Source: Colwellia ponticola (lineage in GTDB: Bacteria; Pseudomonadota; Gammaproteobacteria; Enterobacterales; Alteromonadaceae). Taken from it: a DNA stretch of 64,000 nucleotides. The stretch spans positions 1 through 64,000 of the forward strand of contig NZ_SZVP01000010.1 of the NCBI RefSeq assembly GCF_005885605.1, written 5' to 3'. Below are positions 34,833-44,040 of this stretch, piece by piece. The position numbers and the translations under genes were made by a program. Position 1 is the first letter of the stretch, and every line of letters starts with the position of its first letter. Under the pieces are notes generated by a model. The model was not told the origin of the DNA and did no database searches. It worked only from the letters and a program-made list of their open reading frames with translations.

Positions 34833-35351
34833 ATGATGAAACTTTCCGTTGTACAGCTCATTAAATTAGGGCAAAAATACTTATCACTGTGGCCTGAAAA
34901 GCCAGAGTTAAGGAATTACTTTGAAGAGTACCAAGGTGTGCAAAGTGCTCGCTTTGTCTGTCGATACTTTCCGGCGTTAGCGTTATTTACGGTTATTATG
35001 CAGCTTTATCTGACCTCAGGGTATCATTTAGGTCAAGGCTCTGTCAGTCATGCTATCGATGCACTACCGCAAGCCTTAGTGTATGGTTTGTTTTTATTGA
35101 GCTTACCGATTCAAGCACTAGTTTTTTCAGGCGTTAAAGCCGATAAACTGTTATCACCTTCTTTAGCGTCTTGGTATCACAGTCGTTTAGCAAAGATTAA
35201 ACAGCAGGGTAATCAAAGCGATGCCAAACAAGGTGATTATAGCAGCACTACGGGTGATAATAACAATGCCCTAGCTAATTTAGCCACTTACAAGCCTCGC
35301 TATATTGATCTTGCGCAACTGTTACAATTAACTTATCCAAACGCTAAATAA
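34833..35351 (+). CDS. yfbV: YfbV (UPF0208) inner-membrane protein
   Basis: This 172-residue protein matches UPF0208/YfbV: LIKLGQKYLSLWPEKPELRN, then RFVCRYFPALALFTVIMQLY (first membrane helix) and DALPQALVYGLFLLSLPIQA (second helix), followed by LLSPSLASWYHSRLAKI. In E. coli the protein affects Ter-region structure, but that role is not established here. It is divergent from ackA, the same arrangement as in E. coli. The tail (residues 125-160) carries a polar insertion rich in Gln/Asn/Asp. Confidence 0.9.
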   Translation: MMKLSVVQLIKLGQKYLSLWPEKPELRNYFEEYQGVQSARFVCRYFPALALFTVIMQLYLTSGYHLGQGSVSHAIDALPQALVYGLFLLSLPIQALVFSGVKADKLLSPSLASWYHSRLAKIKQQGNQSDAKQGDYSSTTGDNNNALANLATYKPRYIDLAQLLQLTYPNAK

Positions 35352-35397
35352 AGACAACAATAACTATTTTTATAGCGGGTTATTATTGTCTTTATTT
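35346..35397. terminator. Terminator between convergent yfbV and rlmA
   Basis: A 19-base arm (35346-35364) pairs with 35379-35397 with one mismatch, loop 14. It starts inside the yfbV stop region and has A/T runs at both sides, so it may serve both genes. Confidence 0.75.
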
Positions 35398-35428
35398 AGG
35401 GGGTATTTAGTTTTTGAAGTTTTGCCAC

Positions 35429-36244
35429 TTACTTTTGATATAAACGCAGCACAAAATCAGCTTGGCAAGTAAAGTGTGTTTGCTGTGTTAATTGGCTAAT
35501 TAATGTTTCACTTGCTTTAAAGGCAAAAGGTGTCATCGCTAATAAATTGAGCACATCGTCACTGTTAGTAAAGTCCATTGAGTAATTTAAACGTTGCTCT
35601 TCAACTAACGTTAATTGCTCAATGACTTGTTTGCTGGTGTCATGCTTATTTGCTTGGCGATATATTAACGACTTAAGCTCAAACAAGTGATTATCGGCCG
35701 GTGTTACCGTTAATAAATAAGCATTTTTTTGTAAAATACGGGTAAATTCGTGCTCTAAGATAGGTGCGTATACACTATATAGCCAGCCAAATTGCTCATC
35801 TATAAAAGGTAAATCTGACAGCGTAGCGACGCTAAAAAAGCATTCCTGATAGCGCTTTGCCGCTATTTTTATGGTTTCTTTAGCAATATCTACCCCGTAG
35901 ACGCTGTTGTGTTGTGTTTTATGCTGATGAGTATAAAACCCTTCACCGCAACCAGCATCAAAAACTGCAGCGCTTTTATCGCCATATTGATGATATAACG
36001 CCAGCATACTGTCAACTAAAGGTTGGTAATAGCCTTTATCTAAAAATGCACGTCTGGCCTGTACCATCGCTTTGTTATCACCTGGGGCTTTTGAGTGTTT
36101 AAACTGCACAGGTAATAAGTTTACATAACCTTGCTTTGCTTGATCAAAACTATGGTTGTTTTTACAACGATAACTTTTCTCATTAAGCAATAAAGCTTGC
36201 TGGCAAAGAGGGCAGCGGTATTGTGCTAATTCTGTGATACCCAT
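35429..36244 (-). CDS. rlmA: 23S rRNA (guanine-745-N1)-methyltransferase RlmA
   Basis: This 271-residue protein from the ATG at 36244 (AAGGTG 8 bases upstream; a TTG at 36250 is too near the site) has an N-terminal zinc-binding region, CPLCQQALLLNEKSYRCKNN, with HSFDQAKQGYVNLLPVQ after it. The S-adenosylmethionine site is AAVFDAGCGEGFYTHQ and VYGVDIAKETIKIAAKRY. RlmA methylates G745 in helix 35 of 23S rRNA. The stop of xthA lies 12 bases upstream on the same strand, so the pair is co-transcribed. Confidence 0.93.
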   Translation of the reverse strand: MGITELAQYRCPLCQQALLLNEKSYRCKNNHSFDQAKQGYVNLLPVQFKHSKAPGDNKAMVQARRAFLDKGYYQPLVDSMLALYHQYGDKSAAVFDAGCGEGFYTHQHKTQHNSVYGVDIAKETIKIAAKRYQECFFSVATLSDLPFIDEQFGWLYSVYAPILEHEFTRILQKNAYLLTVTPADNHLFELKSLIYRQANKHDTSKQVIEQLTLVEEQRLNYSMDFTNSDDVLNLLAMTPFAFKASETLISQLTQQTHFTCQADFVLRLYQK

Positions 36245-36256
36245 GAACAATACACC

Positions 36257-37063
36257 TTATGAAAATGTTGACCAAATAGGGGCATGATCAGAAGGCTTTT
36301 CAATACCTCGTAGCTCATAATCAATATCAGCTTCAATACAATGCTTTGCCATATTTGGGGTTGCTAATACCACATCTATACGTAGACCGCGATTGTTATC
36401 AAAGCCACGTGAACGATAATCAAACCAAGAATACCGCTCGGTTGTATCAGGGTGTAACTGACGGAAGGTATCAATAAAGCCCCAGTCCATTAGAGTTGTT
36501 AACCATTGACGCTCTTCAAGTTGAAAAGAGCACTTGCCGCTTTTTAACCAACGTTTACGGTTTACCTCACCAATACCAATATCTAAGTCAAGTGGTGAAA
36601 TATTAATATCACCCATCACCACGATATTTTCATCATTTGCGTGGTTCTCATTAAGGTAGGTCATTAAGTCTTGGTAGAATTTTCGTTTGTAAGGGAATTT
36701 AGTTTCATGGCTAATGTTCTCTCCTTGTGGGAAATAGCCATTTAACACAGTAACTTTTTCACCGTTATTATTGGTTGTTGTCACCATAATCATCCTACGC
36801 TGCGCTTCATCGTCATCGCTAGGAAAACCACGCTGTACTGTATCAGCTGCTTTTTTACATAACATGGCAACACCATAATGTGCTTTTTGGCCATGAAAAT
36901 ACACCTGGTAACCCATGGCTTCAACCGCCTCTAGCGGAAAAGCTTCATCATGCACTTTAATTTCTTGTAAACCAATAATATCAGGTTGATGCTTGTCGAT
37001 AATAGCTTGTAATTGATGAAGGCGAGCACGAAGGCCGTTAATATTAAAAGAGATGATTTTCAT
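36257..37063 (-). CDS. xthA: Exodeoxyribonuclease III XthA
   Basis: This 268-residue AP endonuclease/3'-5' exonuclease acts in base-excision repair. [18 protein letters not shown] has the first active-site Asn, [16 protein letters not shown] the metal-binding Glu, [18 protein letters not shown] the catalytic Asp and Asn, and [15 protein letters not shown] with [11 protein letters not shown] the final Asp-His pair. Full length, equal to E. coli. It heads the xthA-rlmA operon; a 411-base upstream spacer should hold its promoter. Confidence 0.97.
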   Translation of the reverse strand: MKIISFNINGLRARLHQLQAIIDKHQPDIIGLQEIKVHDEAFPLEAVEAMGYQVYFHGQKAHYGVAMLCKKAADTVQRGFPSDDDEAQRRMIMVTTTNNNGEKVTVLNGYFPQGENISHETKFPYKRKFYQDLMTYLNENHANDENIVVMGDINISPLDLDIGIGEVNRKRWLKSGKCSFQLEERQWLTTLMDWGFIDTFRQLHPDTTERYSWFDYRSRGFDNNRGLRIDVVLATPNMAKHCIEADIDYELRGIEKPSDHAPIWSTFS

Positions 37064-37474
37064 AGAGTTCCTACTGGCTTTTAGTAAAAATTTAGCAAAG
37101 CATAACGTTATATGTTGCTTGGCAATACCATGCCTATAAATTAAGGTAATGATCTTGCTTGTTTATCTATAGTCTCGCAAGGTTTATTTTATACTGGCTG
37201 TTATAAAATGTAATTTTACCGTAACAACAGGTAGAACCTATTGTTTAAACATAATAACTTGTTTAAGCTAACCTCAAATTAGCACCATAATATAACAAAC
37301 TGCCAATGCAGTTATTAGTTACCGTTAGTCGTTGCCATTATCAACTGCAGCTATTAATTCAGTGATTAGTCAGGTCATTAGCGATGAAGTTAATACCATT
37401 ATTTTAGTACCGTTATTGTAGTGCCGTTAATCTCGGTTGCTATTTTATAGCAGGTAATAAACAAGGAAAAGAAT
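37064..37474. other. Divergent promoter region of xthA and the response-regulator gene
   Basis: These 411 bases hold no gene. Many short inexact repeats of TTA-TACC/GTTA type occur near 37310-37440, but I see no clear palindrome. AAGGAAAAG ends about 8 bases before the start at 37475 and is its ribosome-binding site. Confidence 0.45.
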
Positions 37475-38191
37475 ATGCCAGATAGCAACGCCAACGTAAA
37501 AAAAATATTACTGGTTGAAGATGACCGTCAATTATCCGATTTAGTGACAGACTTTTTAACCAGTGAAGGCTTTCATGTTAAACAAGAGTTTCGTGGTGAT
37601 ACCGTTACTAAGCGAGTAAAACTATTTTCTCCTGATCTTATTATTCTTGATGTAATGTTACCGGGTAAAGACGGTTTTGGTGTGTGTCGCGATTTACGTC
37701 CAGACTTTACTGGCCCTGTATTAATGTTAACAGCAAAAAGTACTGACTTTGACCAAGTACTTGGCTTAGAAATAGGCGCAGACGATTATGTTATTAAACC
37801 GGTGGAACCTCGCGTATTATTAGCACGAATCAATGCGTTATTACGCCGAGGCGAATTACCTAATCAGAGTGAAGATAAAGGCGAAATCACCTGTGGCAGC
37901 TTATATATCAATAAAGCATCGCGTAAAGTAACGCTACAAGATGAAAATATTGATTTAACCAGTCAAGAATTTGATTTGTTATGGTTACTTGCCGGTAAGG
38001 CGGGTGAAGTACAAAACCGTGACTATATTTATAAAGCAGTTATAGGTCGTGAATATGATGGTTTAGACCGAAGTGTTGATGTGCGTATTTCTCGTTTACG
38101 TAAAAAACTACATGATAGCACCGACACACCTTTTAGAATTAAGACAATTTGGGGGCAAGGTTATTTATTTGTGCCCGACGCTTGGAGCTAG
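37475..38191 (+). CDS. OmpR-family response regulator, RstA-like
   Basis: This 238-residue regulator has a receiver domain (residues 10-122) with the acidic pair in LLVEDDRQL, phospho-acceptor Asp in LIILDVMLPGKDGFGVCRDL and the Lys in DDYVIKPVEP. The C-terminal winged helix (about 140-235) has LTSQEFDLLWLLAGKAGEV and RSVDVRISRLRKKL. The receiver part matches E. coli RstA best (LPGKDG followed by C-R-D-L-R). Target promoters are not evident. A terminator separates it from the kinase gene that follows, so the pair may be expressed at different levels. Confidence 0.9.
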   Translation: MPDSNANVKKILLVEDDRQLSDLVTDFLTSEGFHVKQEFRGDTVTKRVKLFSPDLIILDVMLPGKDGFGVCRDLRPDFTGPVLMLTAKSTDFDQVLGLEIGADDYVIKPVEPRVLLARINALLRRGELPNQSEDKGEITCGSLYINKASRKVTLQDENIDLTSQEFDLLWLLAGKAGEVQNRDYIYKAVIGREYDGLDRSVDVRISRLRKKLHDSTDTPFRIKTIWGQGYLFVPDAWS

Positions 38192-38227
38192 CCTAAAGCA
38201 AAGTGTATGTTAGTCACTAAAATAGAT

Positions 38228-38261
38228 AGGCTTTGTTACTTCTGTGTAACAAAGCCTTTTT
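38228..38261 (+). terminator. Intrinsic terminator between response regulator and kinase
   Basis: AGGCTTTGTTAC (38228-38239) pairs perfectly with GTAACAAAGCCT (38246-38257), loop 6, followed by TTTT. It lies 36 bases after the regulator stop and 38 bases before the kinase start. Confidence 0.88.
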
Positions 38262-38299
38262 GTTAAGCGTTTATTGGATCTTTTAAATAGGGTAAGTTA

Positions 38300-39598
38300 A
38301 TGAAGTTAGGCCGTTCTTTTTTTAATCTTTATTTCTTTATTATCTCCACGTTCATTATTTTTTCTTGGGCGCTTGATGAAGTGTGGACTTCTTACCTTGA
38401 ACAAGATATTGAATCGTATACCGGTTATAAAACCATGATGATGGCATTAGGGGATTACACCCAAAAACATCCTCAAGATGAATGGGAAGAAATCATTGCT
38501 GGTGCAGGTCAGCGCTGGGGACTACCTTTAAAGTTAAGGTCGTTAGCTGAAGTTGAAGCCATTGATCATACAGACCATAACACCTTAACTTACTCTAATA
38601 CCCACATATATTACTTCGATGGCAATGTTGTTTTACATTACTTACTCGATGGCTCTGACTCTGTTATTACCTTAGGGCCAGCAAAAATGCCAACTAGACC
38701 AAGGGTTAAAGCGACGTATCGAGTATTGATTCTTGCTACCCTAGGCTTCGTTATTTTTATTTGGTTGTGGCCAATGTCCCATGACTTAGAACAACTTAAG
38801 AAAGCGACTAAAGCCTTTGGTCAAGGGCAGTTCGACAGTAAAGCCCCTGAAGCTAAATCAACCATGATAGCGCCGATGATGTCCTCTTTTAATATGATGG
38901 CGGCGAGGATAAGACGGCTAATTGAGGCGCATAAAGAATTAACTAATGCTGTATCACATGAGCTAAGAACTCCCTTAGCGCGAACAAAGTTTGCTTTGCA
39001 AATGCTTGATACTATTAAAGATGATGAGAAAAGAGAAAGGTATCAACAACAAATAAAAAGTGATGTTTGTGAGTTAGAAGGGCTCATTAATGAAATGCTT
39101 ATTTACGCTGCCTTTGACAATGACAAGCCAGAGCTTAATTTTACCAGCACCAATCTTAACGAATTAGTGACATTACAAATAGCTAACCATGAACAATTTG
39201 TTAGTTCAGTAGAGTTTATTAATAAACTACCAGATAATTATGTCTGTTGTGATGGTCACTTTATTGACAGAGCGGTTAATAATTTTATTAACAACGCCAT
39301 TAAATACGGTAATGATAAAATTAGGATAACGCTGTCATTAGAAAATGAACACTGCAAAATATGTGTTGAAGATAATGGCGATGGCGTTTCTAAAGAATTG
39401 AAACAAGTAATTTTTGATGCTTTTTCACGTGGCGATCAATCGAGAAACCGAGAAACTGGTGGCTTTGGTCTTGGTTTAGCTATTGTCGCGCGTATTATGG
39501 AGTGGCATCAAGGGTATGCCTCGGTTGGCGATAGTGAACTAGGTGGTGCTTCATTTACCTTATCTTGGCCGATTAAACCTAATAAGCTAACGAGTTAA
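38300..39598 (+). CDS. Sensor histidine kinase, RstB-like
   Basis: This 432-residue membrane kinase has a first membrane helix near residues 8-26 (FNLYFFIISTFIIFSWAL), a periplasmic sensor of about 110 residues, a second helix near 145-163 (VLILATLGFVIFIWLWPM), a HAMP-like linker, and HisKA with the phospho-accepting His in AVSHELRTPLARTKFALQML. The ATPase domain has NNFINNAIKYG (N box), EDNGDGVSKEL (G1) and GGFGLGLAIV (G2). It is the partner of the preceding regulator. The input signal is unknown. Confidence 0.9.
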   Translation: MKLGRSFFNLYFFIISTFIIFSWALDEVWTSYLEQDIESYTGYKTMMMALGDYTQKHPQDEWEEIIAGAGQRWGLPLKLRSLAEVEAIDHTDHNTLTYSNTHIYYFDGNVVLHYLLDGSDSVITLGPAKMPTRPRVKATYRVLILATLGFVIFIWLWPMSHDLEQLKKATKAFGQGQFDSKAPEAKSTMIAPMMSSFNMMAARIRRLIEAHKELTNAVSHELRTPLARTKFALQMLDTIKDDEKRERYQQQIKSDVCELEGLINEMLIYAAFDNDKPELNFTSTNLNELVTLQIANHEQFVSSVEFINKLPDNYVCCDGHFIDRAVNNFINNAIKYGNDKIRITLSLENEHCKICVEDNGDGVSKELKQVIFDAFSRGDQSRNRETGGFGLGLAIVARIMEWHQGYASVGDSELGGASFTLSWPIKPNKLTS

Positions 39599-39727
39599 GC
39601 GATAGGTTTTGAGGATAAAGCTGGATAAGCTCATTTATTTTTAAATTTATTACGGTATCGGCTAAATGTTTTTTACTACTAGCCGATAACTTATTTATCA
39701 AGGCACCGATAAATAAGAGATAAAGCA

Positions 39728-40420
39728 TTGCCAGCAGGACTTTCACAACCATTTTCAGCAACTAATTTGTCACAACGTATCTCACAAAGTAATAGTGTGG
39801 ATGCGGCAAATAATAGTGCTGGACAATTGGCTGCTGACTTTTCCTCATCAACAGCATTACTGCATGAGTTACAGCTTGGTGAGCAACTCAATGAAAGTGT
39901 CGTTCAGTCACGACGTGCAGATTTTAGCTTAATGCTTGCTATGCTCGCTGAAGATGTGCGTGAACAAAGTCAATTTTTATTACCACAAGCGCAACAAAAA
40001 TTGCCTGCTGATGTGACGAATCGCTCATTAAGAAAGCAATTTAACCTACCGGAAGAAGCCTCATTAGCGTTATCGACGTTAGATGAGTTAAGTCAATTTA
40101 ATCAAGTACAAGCTATTGTTGATAACAGTTTAGCTACCTTACAGTTAACAAACGCTATGCAGCCAAGACCACTAGCATTTCGTGATGATAAAAAGCATAT
40201 TAATAGCAATGTGTTACATAACACCAGCTTATTTACCCAGCTTAAATATAAACAAGCTGCGCTAATCAATCAAGAACTGGATCGTTTGTTACAAGCACGC
40301 GAAGAAGCAGAGATGGTCATAAAGAGTGATAAACCGCTGAGTAAGCCATTAACCTTTAATGCCACGGCGTGGTTAGATAATATTCAACAATCTATAATTC
40401 AAGCGCCACTAGTTAGTTAA
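39728..40420 (+). CDS. VC2046/SO_2500 family protein
   Basis: This 230-residue soluble protein carries a block LQLGEQLNESVVQSRRADFS followed by LMLAMLAEDVREQSQFLLPQ, typical in my memory of the VC2046/SO_2500 family of uncharacterised gammaproteobacterial proteins. A second conserved part is RPLAFRDDKKHINSNVLHN. No signal peptide, membrane helix or catalytic motif is visible. The start is TTG at 39728 with GAGA upstream; no ATG gives the N-terminal part. It stands alone downstream of the kinase. Confidence 0.7.
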   Translation: MPAGLSQPFSATNLSQRISQSNSVDAANNSAGQLAADFSSSTALLHELQLGEQLNESVVQSRRADFSLMLAMLAEDVREQSQFLLPQAQQKLPADVTNRSLRKQFNLPEEASLALSTLDELSQFNQVQAIVDNSLATLQLTNAMQPRPLAFRDDKKHINSNVLHNTSLFTQLKYKQAALINQELDRLLQAREEAEMVIKSDKPLSKPLTFNATAWLDNIQQSIIQAPLVS

Positions 40421-40494
40421 AGGCACGCTAACATAGACGACAAGACTATACTTTAAAATTATAGCTCACTACTATATCTCATCACTGTCTCATT

Positions 40495-40974
40495 TTATTT
40501 AGCGCAGCAATGTTTAAACTTTTTACCTTGCTTAGCAGACCAAGCCGTTGGGTAACGGTTACAAGGGCAAAGCTCACTTCGTTTAACTATGCCAATTTCT
40601 TCATTGACGATAATGTCGCCATCAATATAGCGCCATTGACCTTGCTCAAGGTTAAAGTTTGACTTTTCTCGCAGTTCACACAAGATATTATTCATTAAGT
40701 AGTAAGCTGAAAAATCGACAGTGTTGGTCGTTGCTTGATGTATTTTTAATGCTAGCCATGAGCACTCATCCGCCCAGGATTGAATATCACTAACCGACTG
40801 TTGTAACTGTGCTGCGCCGCCGTATGTCTCAAAAATATAGCGTGCTTGTTTAGTGGCATAAGCGCTAAAGCGTGAGCGCATTAATTGCTCAGGCGTGCCG
40901 GGAAGCTGTTGTTTTGTAATATAAGGTTGACAACAACGATTAAATAACTGGGTTGAACCGCAAGGGCAAAGCAT
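40495..40974 (-). CDS. ychJ: YchJ family protein with SEC-C zinc motif
   Basis: This 159-residue protein has two Cys-rich ends: MLCPCGSTQLFNRCCQPYI at the start and ELCPCNRYPTAWSAKQGKKF with HCCAK at the end, both C-x-C...C-C/H-C type SEC-C metal-binding motifs. Between them is the YchJ domain (TPEQLMRSRFSAYATKQARY and WLALKIHQA). YchJ proteins are uncharacterised; the SEC-C motif binds zinc and often mediates protein contact. It is a lone gene, divergent from the peptidase gene at 41136. Confidence 0.9.
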   Translation of the reverse strand: MLCPCGSTQLFNRCCQPYITKQQLPGTPEQLMRSRFSAYATKQARYIFETYGGAAQLQQSVSDIQSWADECSWLALKIHQATTNTVDFSAYYLMNNILCELREKSNFNLEQGQWRYIDGDIIVNEEIGIVKRSELCPCNRYPTAWSAKQGKKFKHCCAK

Positions 40975-41135
40975 AACAATGTGTCCGATAGTGATATTAT
41001 ATGGGCCAATGATAAAACAGATAATTAACGAGGCTATTTTTTTAAAAGGTACTAATCACTATTTTAACGAAATCACTCACTAAACGCACTTAACATAAGC
41101 ATTTAACATAAGCATTCAACACAAGAGCCTATTTT

Positions 41136-43619
41136 ATGAAAATACCACTTATTGCCGCAGCACTTAGTTTATCACTCGCTGCTTGTAGTACGACTCAATT
41201 TACTGAGCAAGCCAACACAATCGTACCTGATAAAGTGCTAGGTGCCGTGGCTAATAATGCGCAATCAACTGACATTATAACGCTAGAGCAAATAATGGCC
41301 GATCCCGATTGGTTTGGGCGTTCGCCAGAGTCTTGGTATTGGGGTGCTGATAGTAACACGATTTATTATCAGCAAAAGCAATTGGGTAACCCACTACGTG
41401 ATTTATATTCTCTGGAGTTATCTAATCACAATAAAGTAGCACCTGTTGCTTTATCCATTAAGCATAAAGTCGCCGATAAAAATGGTCAGTTAAATCAAGC
41501 AAAAACCCATAAAGTATATACCTTTAATGGTGATGTGTTTGTCAAAACACTGGTCAGTAATACCGTTAAGCAGCTTACCTTTACCTCACACAATGAAGAG
41601 AATGCCATTTTTTTAACTAATGGTGATGTAGCGTATCAGGTCGCTAATGTTTTTTATGCCCACAACCTACAAACAGGTCAAATTAAAGAATTGGCCAGTT
41701 TACATATGTCAGCAAAACCTGCTGGCGTTAGCGCACCGACAAGTTACTTAGCCAAAGAGCAACATAAGTTAATTAACTACATTGCGTTACAGCACAAAAA
41801 TAGTCAATTAAAACAAACTCAGCGTGAACAATTGGCGACAGAAAATCAGGCGATAAACGACAGTAAATTTTATTTTGGTAAAGATAATAAAGTAGCACAG
41901 GCGAGCTTATCTCCAGCGGGTGATAAGTTATTAGTCAGCATAGCAAGCGCAGAGTCTAGCCGTGATAAAACTGATATTATGCCTAATTACATCACAAAAG
42001 ATGGCGTGATTGGCGCTGAAAAAGTACGTGCTCGCGTTGCTAATAACAGACAATATAAAGAGCAGTTATTTATACTTGATTTGGTCAAAGGCACTCAACA
42101 AGCGTTAAGCTATAAAAACCTACCAGGCTTTGATGACGATGTCTTAGCGAACGTTAAAGCAGAAAACTTTGCTCGTGAGGGCAAAAAATACACGTCAGTT
42201 AAAAAAGCGCGTAATATTCATATCATGCAAATGTATAACCCAATTAAGTGGAGTGATGATGGTAAGCACCTAGCGTTAATGCTAGAAGCGTGGGATAACA
42301 AAACGCGCTGGTTAACGACGGTTGATTTTGCCAATAACAAACTACTGACTCAACATAAGTTACATGATGATGCTTGGATAAACTGGCGCTTTAATGAGTT
42401 TGGTTGGTTAGCCGCGAACGCTAACACCACCGCTAGCCTTTATTATTTATCGGAAGAGTCCGGTTACTCGCATTTATACTACAAAGCGTTAAACGCCAAA
42501 GCGATTAAACTTACCTCGGGTAAATTTGAAGTGAGCAGTGTTACGCCAATGCAAGATAATCAACGTTTTATTTTCAAAGCTAATAAAAAGCATCCTGGTA
42601 TTTATGAAATATACCAAGTTGATTTAGCAAAAAACATCACGCCATTAACAGATTTAGGCGGGAAAAACGATTATCAACTAAGCCCTGATGAAGCAAAACT
42701 ATTAATTGAGCATTCTACTGTTACCATGCCGCCAGAGCTTTATGTACAAGACTTACCTTCAGGTGATTTAAAGAATAATATTGATGCAGTAACAAGAATT
42801 ACTCATACGGTATCAGAGCAGTTTTTAGCGATGCCTTGGACTGCGCCTAATGTGATTGCTATTGCCTCAAGTAAGCAAAAAGATCCTATTTATTCTAAAG
42901 TATATTTACCTAAAAACTTTGATAAAACAGCCACTAAAAATCGCGCGGTTATGTTTACTCATGGTGCGGGTTACTTACAAAACGCTCACTTAGGTTGGTC
43001 AGGCTATTTTCGTGAATTTATGTTCAACTCACTGTTAGTACAGCAAGGTTATGTGGTCATTGATATGGATTATCGAGCATCGGCAGGTTATGGGCGTGAC
43101 TGGCGCACTGCTATTTATCGCCACATGGGCAAACCTGAAGTAGAGGATATGCGTGATGGTGTGCAATGGTTGGTTGAAAATGCCAATGTTGATGCTAAGC
43201 GTGTTGGTACTTATGGCGGCTCTTACGGTGGTTTTTTAACGTTAATGTCAATGTTTACCGACCCTGATTTATTCGCGGCCGGTTCAGCGATACGTTTGGT
43301 GTCTGATTGGGCTTATTATAATCATGGTTATACGTCAAATATCTTAAATACCCCTGCAGATGATGCCATCGCCTATGAGCGTAGCTCTCCTATTTATTTT
43401 GCCCAAGGCCTTAATAAGCCGTTATTAATTAATGCGCCTATGGTTGATGATAATGTCTTTTTTGAAGATACTGTCCGCTTAGTACAGCGTTTAATTGAGC
43501 TTGAAAAACAAAATTTTGAAACGGCTATTTATCCGGTAGAGCCTCATGGCTTTGTACAGCCTAGCTCTTGGTTAGATGAATATCGCCGTATTTATAAGCT
43601 ATTTGATAATAACTTATAA
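41136..43619 (+). CDS. S9 family prolyl-oligopeptidase-type peptidase, lipoprotein
   Basis: This 827-residue enzyme has a lipoprotein signal (AALSLSLAACSTTQF, Cys 17), so it is probably anchored in the envelope. Residues about 60-560 form a beta-propeller-like region (SPESWYWGADSNTIYYQQKQ), and the C-terminal 250 residues the alpha/beta hydrolase. The catalytic Ser is in GTYGGSYGGFLTLMSM, Asp in INAPMVDDNVFFED and His in VEPHGFVQPSSW. The order and motifs fit dipeptidyl-peptidase or acylaminoacyl-peptidase relatives that trim peptides. Specificity is unclear. It has no operon partner. Confidence 0.9.
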   Translation: MKIPLIAAALSLSLAACSTTQFTEQANTIVPDKVLGAVANNAQSTDIITLEQIMADPDWFGRSPESWYWGADSNTIYYQQKQLGNPLRDLYSLELSNHNKVAPVALSIKHKVADKNGQLNQAKTHKVYTFNGDVFVKTLVSNTVKQLTFTSHNEENAIFLTNGDVAYQVANVFYAHNLQTGQIKELASLHMSAKPAGVSAPTSYLAKEQHKLINYIALQHKNSQLKQTQREQLATENQAINDSKFYFGKDNKVAQASLSPAGDKLLVSIASAESSRDKTDIMPNYITKDGVIGAEKVRARVANNRQYKEQLFILDLVKGTQQALSYKNLPGFDDDVLANVKAENFAREGKKYTSVKKARNIHIMQMYNPIKWSDDGKHLALMLEAWDNKTRWLTTVDFANNKLLTQHKLHDDAWINWRFNEFGWLAANANTTASLYYLSEESGYSHLYYKALNAKAIKLTSGKFEVSSVTPMQDNQRFIFKANKKHPGIYEIYQVDLAKNITPLTDLGGKNDYQLSPDEAKLLIEHSTVTMPPELYVQDLPSGDLKNNIDAVTRITHTVSEQFLAMPWTAPNVIAIASSKQKDPIYSKVYLPKNFDKTATKNRAVMFTHGAGYLQNAHLGWSGYFREFMFNSLLVQQGYVVIDMDYRASAGYGRDWRTAIYRHMGKPEVEDMRDGVQWLVENANVDAKRVGTYGGSYGGFLTLMSMFTDPDLFAAGSAIRLVSDWAYYNHGYTSNILNTPADDAIAYERSSPIYFAQGLNKPLLINAPMVDDNVFFEDTVRLVQRLIELEKQNFETAIYPVEPHGFVQPSSWLDEYRRIYKLFDNNL

Positions 43620-43634
43620 AGTTAGCCGGTAGTT

Positions 43635-43899
43635 ATACCAATCTGCATAAGAAAGTGATCTCTTAGCCAGAATTTAAAGGCTTAGAGGCAAGGCATTGAT
43701 TGTAGGCAAGGGTTGTTCCCTTGTCAAAATCAATAACGATGCATATAAGCCTTTAAAAATGGCCCTTTGGGAATGCATGGACACCATGATAACGTCATAA
43801 AATTTACTTGATGTAGGGTAACTATATCGGCATAAATTTTATTTGTTCTACTGTCGTCCATGCCATTCTAAGTGAACACTTCTTTATGCAGAATGGTAT
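43635..43899. mobile_element. MITE-like element with 23-bp terminal inverted repeats
   Basis: The left end, 43635-43657 (ATACCAATCTGCATAAG...), and the right end, 43877-43899, match as inverted repeats at about 20 of 23 positions. Inside lie a second inverted pair, GAATGCATGGAC (about 43772-43783) against GTCCATGCCATTC (about 43855-43867), and a short hairpin AAGGG-TTGTT-CCCTT near 43708-43722. It encodes nothing. TA flanks on both sides suggest, without proof, a TA target. A half copy of the same family lies at 5821. Confidence 0.7.
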
Positions 43900-43917
43900 T
43901 ACTCATTTAATTACCTA

Positions 43918-43968
43918 TAAAAAAGCCCTGATGTCACTGTTAATAATGTGCTATCAGGGCTTTTTTAG
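43918..43968. terminator. Terminator between the MITE and the DUF3379 gene
   Basis: TAAAAAAGCCCTGAT (43918-43932) pairs with ATCAGGGCTTTTTTA (43953-43967), loop 20. It can end the DUF3379 transcript on the minus strand and read-through from the plus strand. Confidence 0.85.
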
Positions 43969-44040
43969 TGTTTAAAGAAACTTAACGCTTGTTCTCATAT
44001 AAAACGAATTCAAGTGAAGTTGGTATAAAAGTGAGTTAAG

